A stretch of DNA of 64,000 bases from Macrotrachela quadricornifera (lineage: Eukaryota > Rotifera > Eurotatoria > Philodinida > Philodinidae), in NCBI GenBank assembly GCA_022393335.1, contig JAJEKB010001195.1:242785-306784 (forward strand). Reading direction: 5' to 3'. Below are positions 22,744-33,638 of this stretch, in pieces (position 1 is the stretch's first letter; the number at the start of each line of letters is the position of its first letter). The position numbers were made by a program, and so were the translations under genes. A model generated the notes under the pieces. It was not told the origin of the DNA. It saw only the letters and a program-made list of their open reading frames with translations, and ran no database searches.

Positions 22744-24739
22744 TTAATACTCGCCATAGAAATCTCCTTCAAAATCATTATGTTGTCGATGATGATGATG
22801 ATATTGTGGTAATAATAAATTTGCATGTCCATATGGTTTTTTTATTGTACGTTTAGCACGAACAGTTAATCGAGGATTATAAGTTGAAGGTCGATTATGC
22901 CATTCATGCTCATTATGAACGATACTAAAATTTTTTAAATTATATTTTCTATATAAAAATAAATTATATACAAAAATATACCTTAACATATTAACAATTG
23001 ATTGAAGGGAATTAAGAATTGATATTGATGTCATAGCTTCAACTTCTATTTAAAAAGAGAAATTAAAAAAAAATAAGAAAAAAAAATTTATTTTAATAAA
23101 TAACCTGTATATAATCTAAATGCATCCATTTCATCACAAAATCTTGCAAGTTTAAATGGATCATGTGCACGTTCACGTGCTGCCATTAAATCATCGATAC
23201 ACATTGTTAAACTATAATTTGAATACCATATTTCTGTAAAATTTCGTACATAATCAACAAGTGAATCATTGCCAATAATTAATTCAGAATATTCTTCAGC
23301 TTCAAAATGAAATCCTATTTAAATAAAAATTTTTTTATTTATTTATTTTTTTCTTTAAAATAAAATAATAACCTTCAATAAGTAATAATCGAACAATAGT
23401 TGTATTATGTCGCATTTCAAATTCATGTATATTTGTTATATTTTCACTTAATGAAACAAGTACATCATCAGGTGTTTCACGAAATTTTTTTAAACAAGAT
23501 GCTTTAAGAAATAATCGTACAATACGATTCATCAATTTACGATCAAATGATGGATCACCTAAACGATCAATTAATACATCAAGTAATTCACTATAACCAT
23601 ATGCTGGTTTTATTGAAAAACATTCAAATGTATGTGCAATTAATGTTTGATGAATATCTAAAAGAAAAATTTATTTTTTATTTTATTTTGCTTTTTAAAT
23701 AAACAAACCTGCTCCTAAATAACAAACACGATTTTTCCATAAAACATTCCATAATTCATCAGCTACAGATTCGACTGGTAACATTAATTTAATTAAACGT
23801 AAACCAAGAAAAATAGCAATATCAGTTAAATAATTTGTTGCATTTATAAGAATATCATGAGCTACATCATCAGTCGAAACTAAGTCCATTAATTCTTCTT
23901 GAATTGGTAATGACCATGTACCTAAATAAAAATAAAATTTTATTTTTATTCAAAAAAAAAAAGAAAAGAAAATATAAATATTTACATGCACGAAGTAGAT
24001 CACTAAGTTTACTAGTTAATGTAGCAATAGCTTTACTAGTAACTGATCGTGGTGGTTTAATAATAGTTTCATCTTCAAGTAAAGCACATGGAATAGGTGA
24101 AAGTCTTTTTGTATTTGAATTATCTGAATTAATTGCCAATTCATTACTGCTTAAACTTGTTGCTGTTGTTCCATTTGTTGTTGATGATGGTGGAGGTGAA
24201 CTTGCATTTGATGCTGTTGTTGTACTTGTTGTTATAACTGTTAATGGTGATGGTGCAGATACAGGTACTGTTGTTGATGATGTTGCCATTTTACCAGGCA
24301 TCATTTGTGTTTGATTTATTGTTTGTCCAGTTGGACGCATATAAAATGGTAAAGGTGAAGCAAGTTGTTGTTGAAAATATGCTCCATTAGGTGATGCTGG
24401 TGGTGCTGTAGCAGCCATGAAAAATGCTGATGGTGCTGTTTGAAATGGATGATGTTGAATTGATGAATCAGTACTATTATTACCAACAAGCATTTGATGA
24501 TGTTGAATATGACGAAAAGGTGACATTGATGTTTGATGGGCAGCATGTTGCATCATTATTGTTTGATGTTGTTGTTGAACAGCAGCTAAATTTGGATCGA
24601 AAAACATGGCTGCTGCAGCATCAGATGGCATTGTTATATAAAATGTTTGAACACCAGTCATTGGACTTGTTGGAACAAGTGGACATGCTGGCATTAATCG
24701 AATTGGACTTGGACAATAATTACTTGGCATTGAATACAT
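22744..24739 (-). CDS. Unrecognised protein: Pro/Gln/Thr-rich N-terminus plus helical C-terminal domain
   Basis: Six exons (23986-24739, 23709-23921, 23373-23657, 23105-23314, 22982-23045, 22744-22924) give 568 residues in a consistent frame. An in-frame stop lies just upstream of the ATG. The first 200 residues or so are low complexity (Met/Gln/His/Pro, then Ser/Thr/Ala). From KPPRSVTSKAIATLTSKLSD on, the protein is predicted mostly helical, with many Leu/Ile positions (VAHDILINATNYLTDIAIFL, LIKLMLPVESVADELWNVLW, ELLDVLIDRLGDPSFDRKLM). That pattern suggests an alpha-solenoid such as MIF4G/HEAT, but no diagnostic motif is visible. The tail is basic and then His-rich. A post-transcriptional or scaffolding role would be a guess. 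I do not recognise the gene. Confidence 0.7.
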
Positions 24740-27700
24740 AATTGGCGAGCTAATTCATAATAAAAGAAAGAACATTATTTTTTAGTTTTTAAATTAAAAT
24801 ATTTCTTTACTTTTAGTTATTATATCGACAAAAAAATTTAAGAAATAAGGCAGGCAGGCTGACAAAAACAGACAGAGGCAAGCACGTCTGATAGTCACAC
24901 CGCACTGTTGTATTATGATAGAATATGATTTAAAATCGATTGTTTTTCTCTGTATATCGTTTTGTTTTTCTTCTCTATTATATTCCGTCCGACGACAGAA
25001 ATGTTCTAACTAAATAAATAGTAGATAAAGAAATGTATACTTCTATTATAAACAAAACAACTAACGGATACATAAAGAATCGTGAAATAGATAGAAGAAC
25101 GAAAAACGATAGTGACTAAATACACGTGAATATTATTTCATGGATAGTTAAACGACAAAGAAAAAAGAGAATACAATTGTATGATGATATCATTGTTTAA
25201 GTTCAATACGAATTATCTAGAATGGTGCATATGAATATGAATATGCTAAACGTCTGAAATATTATGTTCAAAGAATAATATGAGGGATTTTTATATTATA
25301 GTAACATCAATCTTTTTAAATGTAAATAATACATTAATAATATAGATTATTTAATTTGAAAACAATATTATAATTTTCTTGTATTATAATATCATGTCAG
25401 AAAATAAATACTGATATACAAAATATATTGAAGAATTTTGTATAATCAGAAAAATATTACTAATGAGTAAATATATTCAAAAAAAAATCATACATATACA
25501 CAAAAAAAGGTATTTCACATAATATGTATGATATGAATTTGGTTTGCGTTTAATATTTTTATTTAATTATTAAAACACTTATATTTAGACAATTGATCGA
25601 TATGAATAACAGATTTGAAAAGTTCTATTCTCCTAAGCCATAAAAGTATTTGAAGATTGAAAGAAAATATTTATATCTGATAATTCGTCATTGATCATAG
25701 GTTTTTCGTTACAGAATGATACCAAAAGCAAAAGAAACGCCGGTTTTTTTCGTAGAAAAAAAAGTGAAAATTTGTGTATTCACAGTAAATCATTGGCTTC
25801 AAATGAACTGTCACCAGATTAAAAATGTAATGACACAAAGCATCGGGAAATTACAAGTTTGTCGTGAATCTAATAGTATTGATCAACGCATCAACAGTTC
25901 ACTCATTTAAACTAAATTTTTGATGAGAAGCACATCAATTTAAGATAAATGCACAGCAAAAATTTCAAGCAAAACAAATATATCTTTGGCCAGATATGAA
26001 TGTCGCAAAAAATCGGAAAAGATATGTTTAAGGCAGTAGTGACCTCAGAATAATATAAATATCTAAATAGTGGAACAAAACGTTTTGAAACGACTTGTAT
26101 AAAAATTTATCAAATACTTACCCTGATAACACATGAAAGATGAGTTGGATTGGTGATCGTTGCTTGAACAGGATTAGTGTTGGCTTATATGAAATAGCTC
26201 ATATAGAAAAAGAAAACGAGCAGTTGCCGCAGCATATAAATCAATTAAATAGACCAACACAAGATTCCATTTGACTTATGTTATTTCTAGGACAATAAAA
26301 GAACCATACTGAACTCGTCATAATCAATATGGATTTAATACGGACTAAAGAAATATCTGAAAAGCAACTCATTTCTCAACAGTAACCATCATATAAAAGG
26401 ATTATTTATTTCACCTAATTTTACCATAGTCTTAACACGAATCTAACTTCTAATAAGTATTTGATACAGAAAAACAATGAAACTGAAAAGAAAAATATAA
26501 TATCAGAAAACGAATCTAAAAATATATGATAGAGATATTTACAATATTCAGACTGTCAAAAATCAGATTACTTGACTGGATTTATACCAAATAATAGGAA
26601 ACCAATAGATCAACTTTGATGGATTTATAATTGAATTAAAAACATTATTTTACTTATAGTCGTCAATATACAATTTTTTTTGGCAAAATACAAGATCATA
26701 ACTTTTTCTCACTTGCATCACATGTTATCGCTTAATAAAGTATCTCTTACTTCGGAGACGAAACTGAAATTAATTTAGCTTATATACTTAATTTCAATGA
26801 AGAAAAACACAAACAATGAGCAAAACGGTGCCAAAGTGTAAACAAAATGTTAAAGCCAATTATTATAATTAAATTTAAACCATCTGTTATTATTTATGAG
26901 AAATTTAGGATACATGTCAGTATCATTTTTAAATTGTCAACTCATGATTCAACCAAATTCATAAATCAATCATTTATGTCTCTATTGGTATTTAAAGAAA
27001 CTTTTCACAATATAGAATATCAATATGTTCGCAAAGAGCAAGAATTGAAAGTTGTTGATAAATTTGGAAAAAAATTATGATCATTCATCGATTATTTCGT
27101 GATATAATCATGAACGCTTCATTTATTTAACGTGAAATTAGTGTTTTAGAACCCAAGACATTAAAATTATTATCGACATTGGATTTCTGACGCGATACAG
27201 TTATTGACATTTTGAAGATCTGTATTTGAAGACATTTAATTAAACCTCACTTATCGTCTATCGTGGATATAGTCATTTAAACAATAATTTTGAAAAGTTA
27301 AGAAAAAGCCAAAATCACTTTTAATACTTCGTAGTTTTCTATTGATCAGCATATTCCAAAACATTAGTATTACATTTACACGTAGAACTTGATATAATCT
27401 TAATTTAGCGATAGTTCATTTTGTGCAGTAGTGATAATGACAATTTTATATCATGTAGTACCCTTTAAGAAACTTTCTTCCTATATAGTCTGATAGAGGG
27501 AAGAATGCTCTATTTTTCCATCTCACGTGTTACGATTATGCAAATCCTAGTGAGCGTTTTTTGACTAACTTTTGATGCAAATACGGGAGTGAATTGTGGC
27601 TTTCACAGTTGGAGAGAGGAGATGAAGACGCATCTAAACATGTATTATTGGTTTTTTCAATATCGATTTGTGAAGTACATATATTTGAATTTCTAACTTT

Positions 27701-28097
27701 CAAACAAAATGTTCTTTTTTATAGGAAAAGAGAAAGGGATAAAAATGAGATTTTTTTCACAGGAATTGTTAGAAAATCGAATTAGAATCTCCACTAAAAT
27801 ACATAATATTCATCTAAAATTTACGCAGTTTGTAGATCTTTGATTAGTGATTGAATCTATACTTGATAATTTACAGTAACAACTTCCCAGAAAAGTATAC
27901 TCTTAAAAAAAATCATTTCAAATGCTTATAAAAAACCAGATCAGGAGACATTGTAATAGAGGATTTGATACATCGTCATCTCCTCCTTTTAACAATAAAA
28001 AACATAGTTCTCTGTCGTATTTCTATCGAAAGTTAGTCGAAAAATACTCACTAGCATTCATATAACCCATAATACTCATCATTTTATGAAGGGAAGG
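24740..28097. other. Gene-poor AT-rich tract
   Basis: No intact gene is visible over 3.3 kb. Codon-like patches occur at 25716-25910 and 25940-26280 and are described as possible retroelement relics. Further open frames (26847-27080, 27594-27785) show nothing recognisable. Confidence 0.5.
25716..26285 (+). pseudogene. Possible decayed Ty3/gypsy-like retroelement fragments
   Basis: Three patches in order look like eroded parts of a gypsy polyprotein. ETPVFFVEKKVKICVFTVNH (25725-25790) resembles the start of the RT domain, where families read SPVVLVKKKDG...CVDYR. QIYLWPDMNVAKNRKRYV (about 25975-26030) resembles the integrase zinc-finger region with YYWPGM and YV. LPQHINQLNRPT (about 26230) resembles the VHVNRLKPY end of integrase. 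Frames change and stops intervene, and the intervening RT, RNase H and catalytic integrase parts are absent. This is recognition by eye only and could be chance. Confidence 0.25.
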
Positions 28098-29728
28098 GAC
28101 AGGAGGTTATACAGGAGTTTTTTCGTCAGATCTTTTATTATCTTATATCAACTGAAAGATCTCATTCAAATAAACACTTTTGGTGACGGAACGGAACTTT
28201 TTATTTTTTCACAAACAAATAAATAATTTTTAGCATAAATCGAGTTTTTGACCAATATGATACACTATACGTATTCATATAGAGAGAAGGAGTAAACAAG
28301 ATTGTTTTTACTTCAAATAGTAGATGACATGGTCCTTCAACACTGCTATAAATATCAAATGTTTTGCTTTAGTCGTTTCAATTTTATAGACTAAATATGA
28401 CTTGGAAAAAAGCAAAAAATCATCTTTATAATAAGAGACTCGTTCAGTATAGCTCCTCAATGTCTGCAACCACTAAAACAAACATCAGCAATTTTTTATC
28501 ACTAAGAGCTCTTCACATTAACTATAAAATACACTCATTACAGTTAAGTAAATGATGAGGAAAGATATCTCATGAGCACACATACAATTATCAAAGTGCC
28601 AATTTTGACTAAAAACCAGTAATATTTCGGGTATTTGTCTTCCATTAGTACTCAAGATAAAAAAAAAATCAACATCAGAATGGTGTTCAGTATAAAAAAC
28701 TGAGTCGATCTATGTATGTTTCAAGATCATGTAGTGACTTTTATTTTTATTCAACAATTGACCTGTAGTCCCCCTCAGGAATATGCTAGAAAATAAATTC
28801 AACCCAAATTTCGTTCTTAATATTTAAATATATTTATTTATGACATTAATGATGATATTGAAGGTTAATAACGTGTTTTTAACAGTCAAGATGGTGTTTT
28901 CAGACGAACTCATTTTTGGCACACCCATGAGAGAAACTACAGGTCAATTTTTGGATGAAAATAATAGTCGTTACATGATTTTGAAACATACATAGATCGA
29001 AGATCTACATTGTACAAGTCTATTATTATAAAGATGATTTTTTGAGATTTTCCAGGTCATATGTAGACTATAATATCGAAACGACTGAAGCAAAACACTT
29101 GATATATTGTTAACCTGTCTGTAGGAGCTAAGAGAGAGAACCAAAGTGAGTGTGTCTATATATATTGTAGATTTTATTTTCGAAGAAAAAGTGCTTTTTA
29201 AACAATAAAAAAGAATCTTCGCATCCAAACAAAAAAAAGAACAGTGTATATATATCTCTGTACGAGAAAAAAGAAGAAAAAAATGTGATGATGTATCACA
29301 TTTTTGACACAACGCATCATGCATCATGAATCATGAAAAGAAATGGGAAAGAAAAAAAATGTGTTCCTAGGATCACATTTTTTAGCAAAACGCGCAGAAA
29401 AGAAAATGATGACTTGAATCATCACGAACATATATACAATAATGTTGGAGGACCATATCATCTACTATTTGAAGTAAAAACAATCTTATTTATTCATTCT
29501 CTCTATATGAATAGATATAGCATATCATATTAATCAAAAACTTGATTTATGCTCAAAAATATTGAATATTGATGCTTCTCATAAATTTTGATTTGTCTGT
29601 GAAAAAATAAAGATTTCCGTTACCAAAAATGTTTATCTTAATGAGTTCTTTTAGTTGATGTAAGATAGTAAGGAATCTGACGAAAAAAATCCTGAGGGGC
29701 TAGTTTACAATCTTATAACCTCCTGTTC
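28098..29728. repeat. Large imperfect palindrome (~1.6 kb inverted repeat)
   Basis: The left arm at 28098-28770 reappears reverse-complemented at 28937-29728 in the same block order. Pairs: AGGAGGTTAT 28101 with ATAACCTCCT 29717; the block with TTCGTCAGAT 28120 and ATCTTATATCAACT 28140 with 29617-29692; ATTCATATAGAGAGAA 28273 and GATTGTTTTTACTTCAAATA 28300 with 29450-29513; TTTTGCTTTAGTCGTTTC 28361 and ATCATCTTTATAATAA 28419 with 29011-29097; and CGATCTATGTATGTTTCA 28707 with 28937-28999. Aligned blocks are roughly 85-90% identical by eye. A spacer of about 165 bp separates the arms. Each arm has its own insertion (28443-28703 left; about 29100-29440 right). No coding potential is evident. 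Confidence 0.85.
29281..29395. repeat. Small hairpins in the right-arm insertion of the palindrome
   Basis: Two short inverted pairs lie side by side: AAATGTGAT-gatgt-ATCACATTT at about 29281-29303, and AAATGTG-ttcctaggat-CACATTT at about 29357-29382. They lie in the segment present only in the right arm, so the insertion may itself be a small hairpin-forming element. Confidence 0.6.
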
Positions 29729-30153
29729 TTTATTGGTGTTTGCTTATTTTATAAAAGTACTTTGAATCGACGAAAGATCTTTCCTGTCAAGGTCATTTCT
29801 TGTTTACGTGTACCCATCATAAAATAATGACAACATACTACGATTGTAAAGATTGAATTAATGATGATTATTTATCAAAAAGACAGAAATAAATAATTTC
29901 TACTAAGAATTTTTATATTCTTATGTTGTATGTTTTATTGATAATTGTTCTTTCATATATATGTGTAACTTTTTATCATAGTTTTTTACACACATTTATA
30001 GACAAAAAAGGAAAAATGAAATCTTAAAGATCGAATTAAACACACAAAAGAAAAAAAGAACGTTGACTAGAAATAAATAAACTAACAAGACGGAATATTA
30101 GTTTGTGATGTTAAAAAATGAAAATGTGTGTATTTTGTCTATTCATTCATTGT
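29729..30153. other. 3' flank of Hsp70
   Basis: Non-coding AT-rich sequence between the palindrome and the Hsp70 stop codon. It should include the Hsp70 3' UTR. Nothing else seen. Confidence 0.5.
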
Positions 30154-32321
30154 TTAATCAACTTCTTCAATTGTTGGACCTTTGCCACCTGATTTAGCTC
30201 CACCAGGTCCACCACTTGGCATACCACCAGCGCCAGCGCCTTCACCACCTTAAAAAAATAAATAAATAAATATAATATTTTCTATATTTTCAAATTATAT
30301 TAACGAACTTACCATAAAGTTTTGTCATAATTGGTGAACAAATTTTTTCAATTTCTTTAAGTTTATGTTCAAATTCATCTTTTTCAGCTAATTGATTTGT
30401 TTCCATCCATTTAAGTGTTGATTCAATGGTTTCAGTAATTTTAGCTTTATCATCAGCTGAAAGTTTTGCTCCAATCTTGTCATCATTGACACTTGTTTTC
30501 ATATTAAAGCAATATGATTCTAATGAATTTTTAGCTGATATACGTTCACGTTGTGCATCATCTTCTTTCTTGTATTTATCAGCATCAGCAACCATTCTTT
30601 CAATTTCATCTTTTGATAATCGACCTTTATCATTGGTAATTGTAATTTTATTTTCACGTCCAGTTGATTTATCAACAGCTGAGACATTTAATATACCATT
30701 TGCATCAATATCAAATGTAACTTCAATTTGTGGTACACCACGTGGAGCTGGTGGAATACCAGAAAGTTCAAAATTACCAAGTAAATGATTATCTCTTGTC
30801 ATTGAACGTTCACCTTCAAAAACTTTAATATCGACACCTGGTTGATTATCCGAATATGTTGTAAATGTTTGTGTTTGTTTTGTTGGAATGGTTGTATTAC
30901 GTTTGATTAAAGCTGTCATGACACCACCAGCAGTTTCAATACCCTATAAAAAGAATGAAAAAAATTATTAAAAAATAAAAAAAAGTTTTTTTTTTTTGTC
31001 TTACCAATGAAAGTGGTGCAACATCAAGTAAAAGTACATCTTTAACTTCTTCTGATTTATCACCAGTCAAGATAGCTGCTTGAACAGCTGCACCATAAGC
31101 AACAGCTTCATCTGGATTGATTGATTTGTTTAATTCTTTTCCATTAAAGAAATCTTGAAGTAATTTTTGTACTTTTGGAATACGTGTTGAACCACCGACA
31201 AGAACGATTTCATGAATACTTGCTTTATCCATTTTAGCATCACGTAAAGCTTTTTCAACTGGTTCAAGTGTTGAACGGAAAAGATCAGCACAAAGTTCTT
31301 CGAAACGAGCACGTGTTACTGTTGAATAGAAATCAATACCCTCATGAAGAGAATCAATTTCAATTGAAGCTTGTGATGAAGATGATAATGTACGCTATTA
31401 AAAAATAAAAAATTAATTTCTTTAATAAAATAAATAAATTTAAATAACTTACTTTAGCACGTTCACAAGCTGTACGTAAACGACGAAGACCACGTTTATT
31501 TTGTGATAAATCTTTATTATTTTTTCGTTTAAATTCTTGAACAAAATGTGCTACCATTCGATTGTCAAAATCTTCACCACCTAAATGTGTATCACCAGCT
31601 GTTGATTTGACTTCAAAGATACCTTCTTCAATTTTAAGTACTGATACATCAAAAGTACCACCTCCCAAGTCAAAAATAAGAATATTTCTTTCACCAGATA
31701 CTTTTTTATCTAAACCATAAGCAATAGCAGCAGCTGTTGGTTCATTAATAATACGTAAAACATTAAGACCAGAAATAACACCAGCATCTTTTGTTGCTTG
31801 ACGTTGTGAATCATTAAAATAAGCTGGAACAGTAATGACAGCTTCAGATACTTTTTTACCAAGATAAGCTTCAGCAATTTCTTTCATTTTTGTTAAGACC
31901 ATTGATGAAATTTCTTCAGGGGTGAATGATTTTGTTTCATTTTTATAGTCAACTTGGATTTTTGGTTTACCACCTTCACTAACAACTTTAAATGGCCAAT
32001 GTTTCATATCAGCTTGAACAGTTGAATCTTCATATTTACGACCAATAAGTCGTTTAGCATCAAAAATTGTATTATTTGGATTCATAGCTACTTGATTTTT
32101 TGCAGCATCACCAATTAAACGTTCACTATCAGTGAATGCAACATAAGATGGTGTTGTTCGATTACCTTGATCATTAGCTATAATTTCAACTTTACCATGT
32201 TGAAAAATACCAACACACTACAAAAAAAAAATTTTGTCAATATATAAATATATTAAATGATAAATTATTTATGACTTACAGAATATGTAGTACCTAAATC
32301 AATACCAATAGCGCGAGCCAT
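30154..32321 (-). CDS. Cytosolic Hsp70/Hsc70 chaperone
   Basis: Exons 32280-32321, 31453-32217, 31005-31394, 30313-30943 and 30154-30248 give 640 residues, normal for the family. The N-terminus [19 protein letters not shown] opens the ATPase domain; signatures [19 protein letters not shown] and [16 protein letters not shown] are intact. The substrate-binding domain follows ([35 protein letters not shown]). The C-terminus has Gly/Pro-rich repeats ending GPTIEEVD, the TPR co-chaperone-binding tail of cytosolic forms. The chaperone refolds clients in an ATP cycle with J proteins and exchange factors. Four introns are typical of cognate (Hsc70) genes, whereas inducible hsp70 genes are usually intronless; yet the promoter carries heat-shock elements and a TATA box. 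Confidence 0.97.
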
Positions 32322-32412
32322 TTGAATTTAAATATCGCAGTTGAATTAGTGAGAGTAAGAGAGTATAAAAATTTCGAATAATAGACAATGTGAATTATGC
32401 TTTATGGGTACT

Positions 32413-32421
32413 CTTTATATA
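32413..32421 (-). promoter_or_regulatory. TATA box of the Hsp70 gene
   Basis: The minus strand reads CCTATATAAAGAG, a strong TATA box about 92 bp upstream of the Hsp70 ATG at 32321. It predicts a transcription start near 32385-32390 and a 5' UTR of roughly 65 nt. Confidence 0.8.
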
Positions 32422-32453
32422 GGGTAAAGCTATTTTCTGTCTGGTATAATCGA

Positions 32454-32469
32454 GAACTTTCTCGAAGAA
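32454..32469 (-). promoter_or_regulatory. Proximal heat shock element
   Basis: The plus strand reads GAActTTCtcGAAgaa: three alternating nGAAn/nTTCn units with perfect spacing, an HSF-trimer site. It lies about 35 bp upstream of the TATA box. Confidence 0.85.
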
Positions 32470-32542
32470 CAGCGGAGAAGAAGAGAACGAAAAAAAAGAA
32501 AAAGAAAAAAAAAGGAAGAAAGAAAGGAAGATAGACAATCAA

Positions 32543-32550
32543 GAATGTTC
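32543..32550 (-). promoter_or_regulatory. Distal partial heat shock element
   Basis: The sequence AAGAATGTTCTAC contains GAAtgTTC, two head-to-head HSF half sites, about 75 bp upstream of the proximal element. It is a weak site alone but plausible in this context. Confidence 0.5.
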
Positions 32551-32985
32551 TACAACATGGCCGATCAAAGGGTATATTTCTTATATTAGTCAGAATTATT
32601 AGTACAAAAAAAAAAATTCAACTTTTTCAACTTTTTACAAAAGAAATTTTATCAAACGAAATATCCAGAAAAATTAAGATTTTTTGAGTGTATTAAAATA
32701 ATATAGAGCGGCATCTGTCAAAAAGTTTGTTATATTTTATTAAGTGAATAAAAAATATTTCATAGATAAAATTGTTTTTTCACAAGTTTCATCATTTAGT
32801 CATCTGTTTGTTTTTTTTATTCCAACATACATTTTTCCTTTTGAATAAAACTCAAATATTGATTTTTATAATTTTTTTTTTGTCTACCAAAGCTGTATGA
32901 ATACAATGCATAAGTACAACACAATAAATAAATGTCTTTCATAGAAAAAAAAAAAAGAATGAAATACATTATTCTCCTGAATTTT

Positions 32986-33638
32986 TTAATCCTTTGGCGG
33001 ATAAGTACTTTCAAATGGTGAAAGTACATTTCGAATATATGTATTTTGTAGACAACCATTAATAAATTCATCTTTTGATAATGATTGATTATGATCAAGA
33101 TCTAATTTACGAAATATATCATATGCAACACATTCTGGTGAAAAATCACTTCTTCTATTATGTGTTATTGTAAAAAGTTTTTTTAATAATTCAATCATTT
33201 CAATTAATTCAATTGTTTGAGAATGATCTTTATCAAATAAAGAAAATGAATATTGTAATTTATCAAGTGGTTCACCAATAGATGTTAATGCATAAGCAAT
33301 AAGAAATTCTTTAAAATCAATTCGATGATTTCCTATAAAACAAATAAAAAAAATAAAACCTAAAAATCACTTATAGAAAAATAAAACAAACCATTATGAT
33401 CAAATGCTAAAAAAACATTTTCAGCAATAGCTTCAACATTTTTTGTTGAAGAATTTTCTAATTCTTTATAAAATTTAATAAATTGAGCTTTATTTAATTG
33501 ACCATTTGGACATATAGTTAAAAATTCTCGATACCAACCTTGTATAACATGTGGAGTTAAATGTGTTTGTTTCATTAAATATCGATAATCATTTAATGAT
33601 AAATCTTCTTCTAATAAATGTTGATGATGATTACCCAT
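32986..33638 (-). CDS. Neuronal-calcium-sensor-like EF-hand protein (VILIP/NCS/recoverin family)
   Basis: Exons 33392-33638 and 32986-33332 give 197 residues, the usual size. Family blocks are GWYREFLTICPNGQLNKAQF (non-canonical EF1), AENVFLAFDHNGNHRIDFKE (EF2), YSFSLFDKDHSQTIELIEMI (EF3) and DIFRKLDLDHNQSLSKDEF (EF4). The EF2, EF3 and EF4 loops keep acidic residues, so three calcium sites are likely. The N-terminus MGNHHQ has the Gly2 needed for myristoylation, but residue 6 is Gln rather than Ser/Thr, so acylation is uncertain. The family couples calcium to membrane signalling. The linker between EF3 and EF4 (TITHNRRSDFSPE) is rather long. Confidence 0.88.

Larger units (their letters stand above)
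32322..32985. other. Hsp70 promoter and 3' flank of the EF-hand gene
   Basis: The first 230 bp hold the Hsp70 leader, TATA box and heat-shock elements. A purine-rich A/G tract follows at about 32485-32530. The rest is AT-rich and includes the 3' UTR of the calcium-sensor gene. Confidence 0.6.

Noticed and set aside
28971..29327. 118-codon open frame inside the palindrome
   Set aside because: It crosses from an arm into an arm-specific insertion, has no domain, and the matching part of the other arm is not open.
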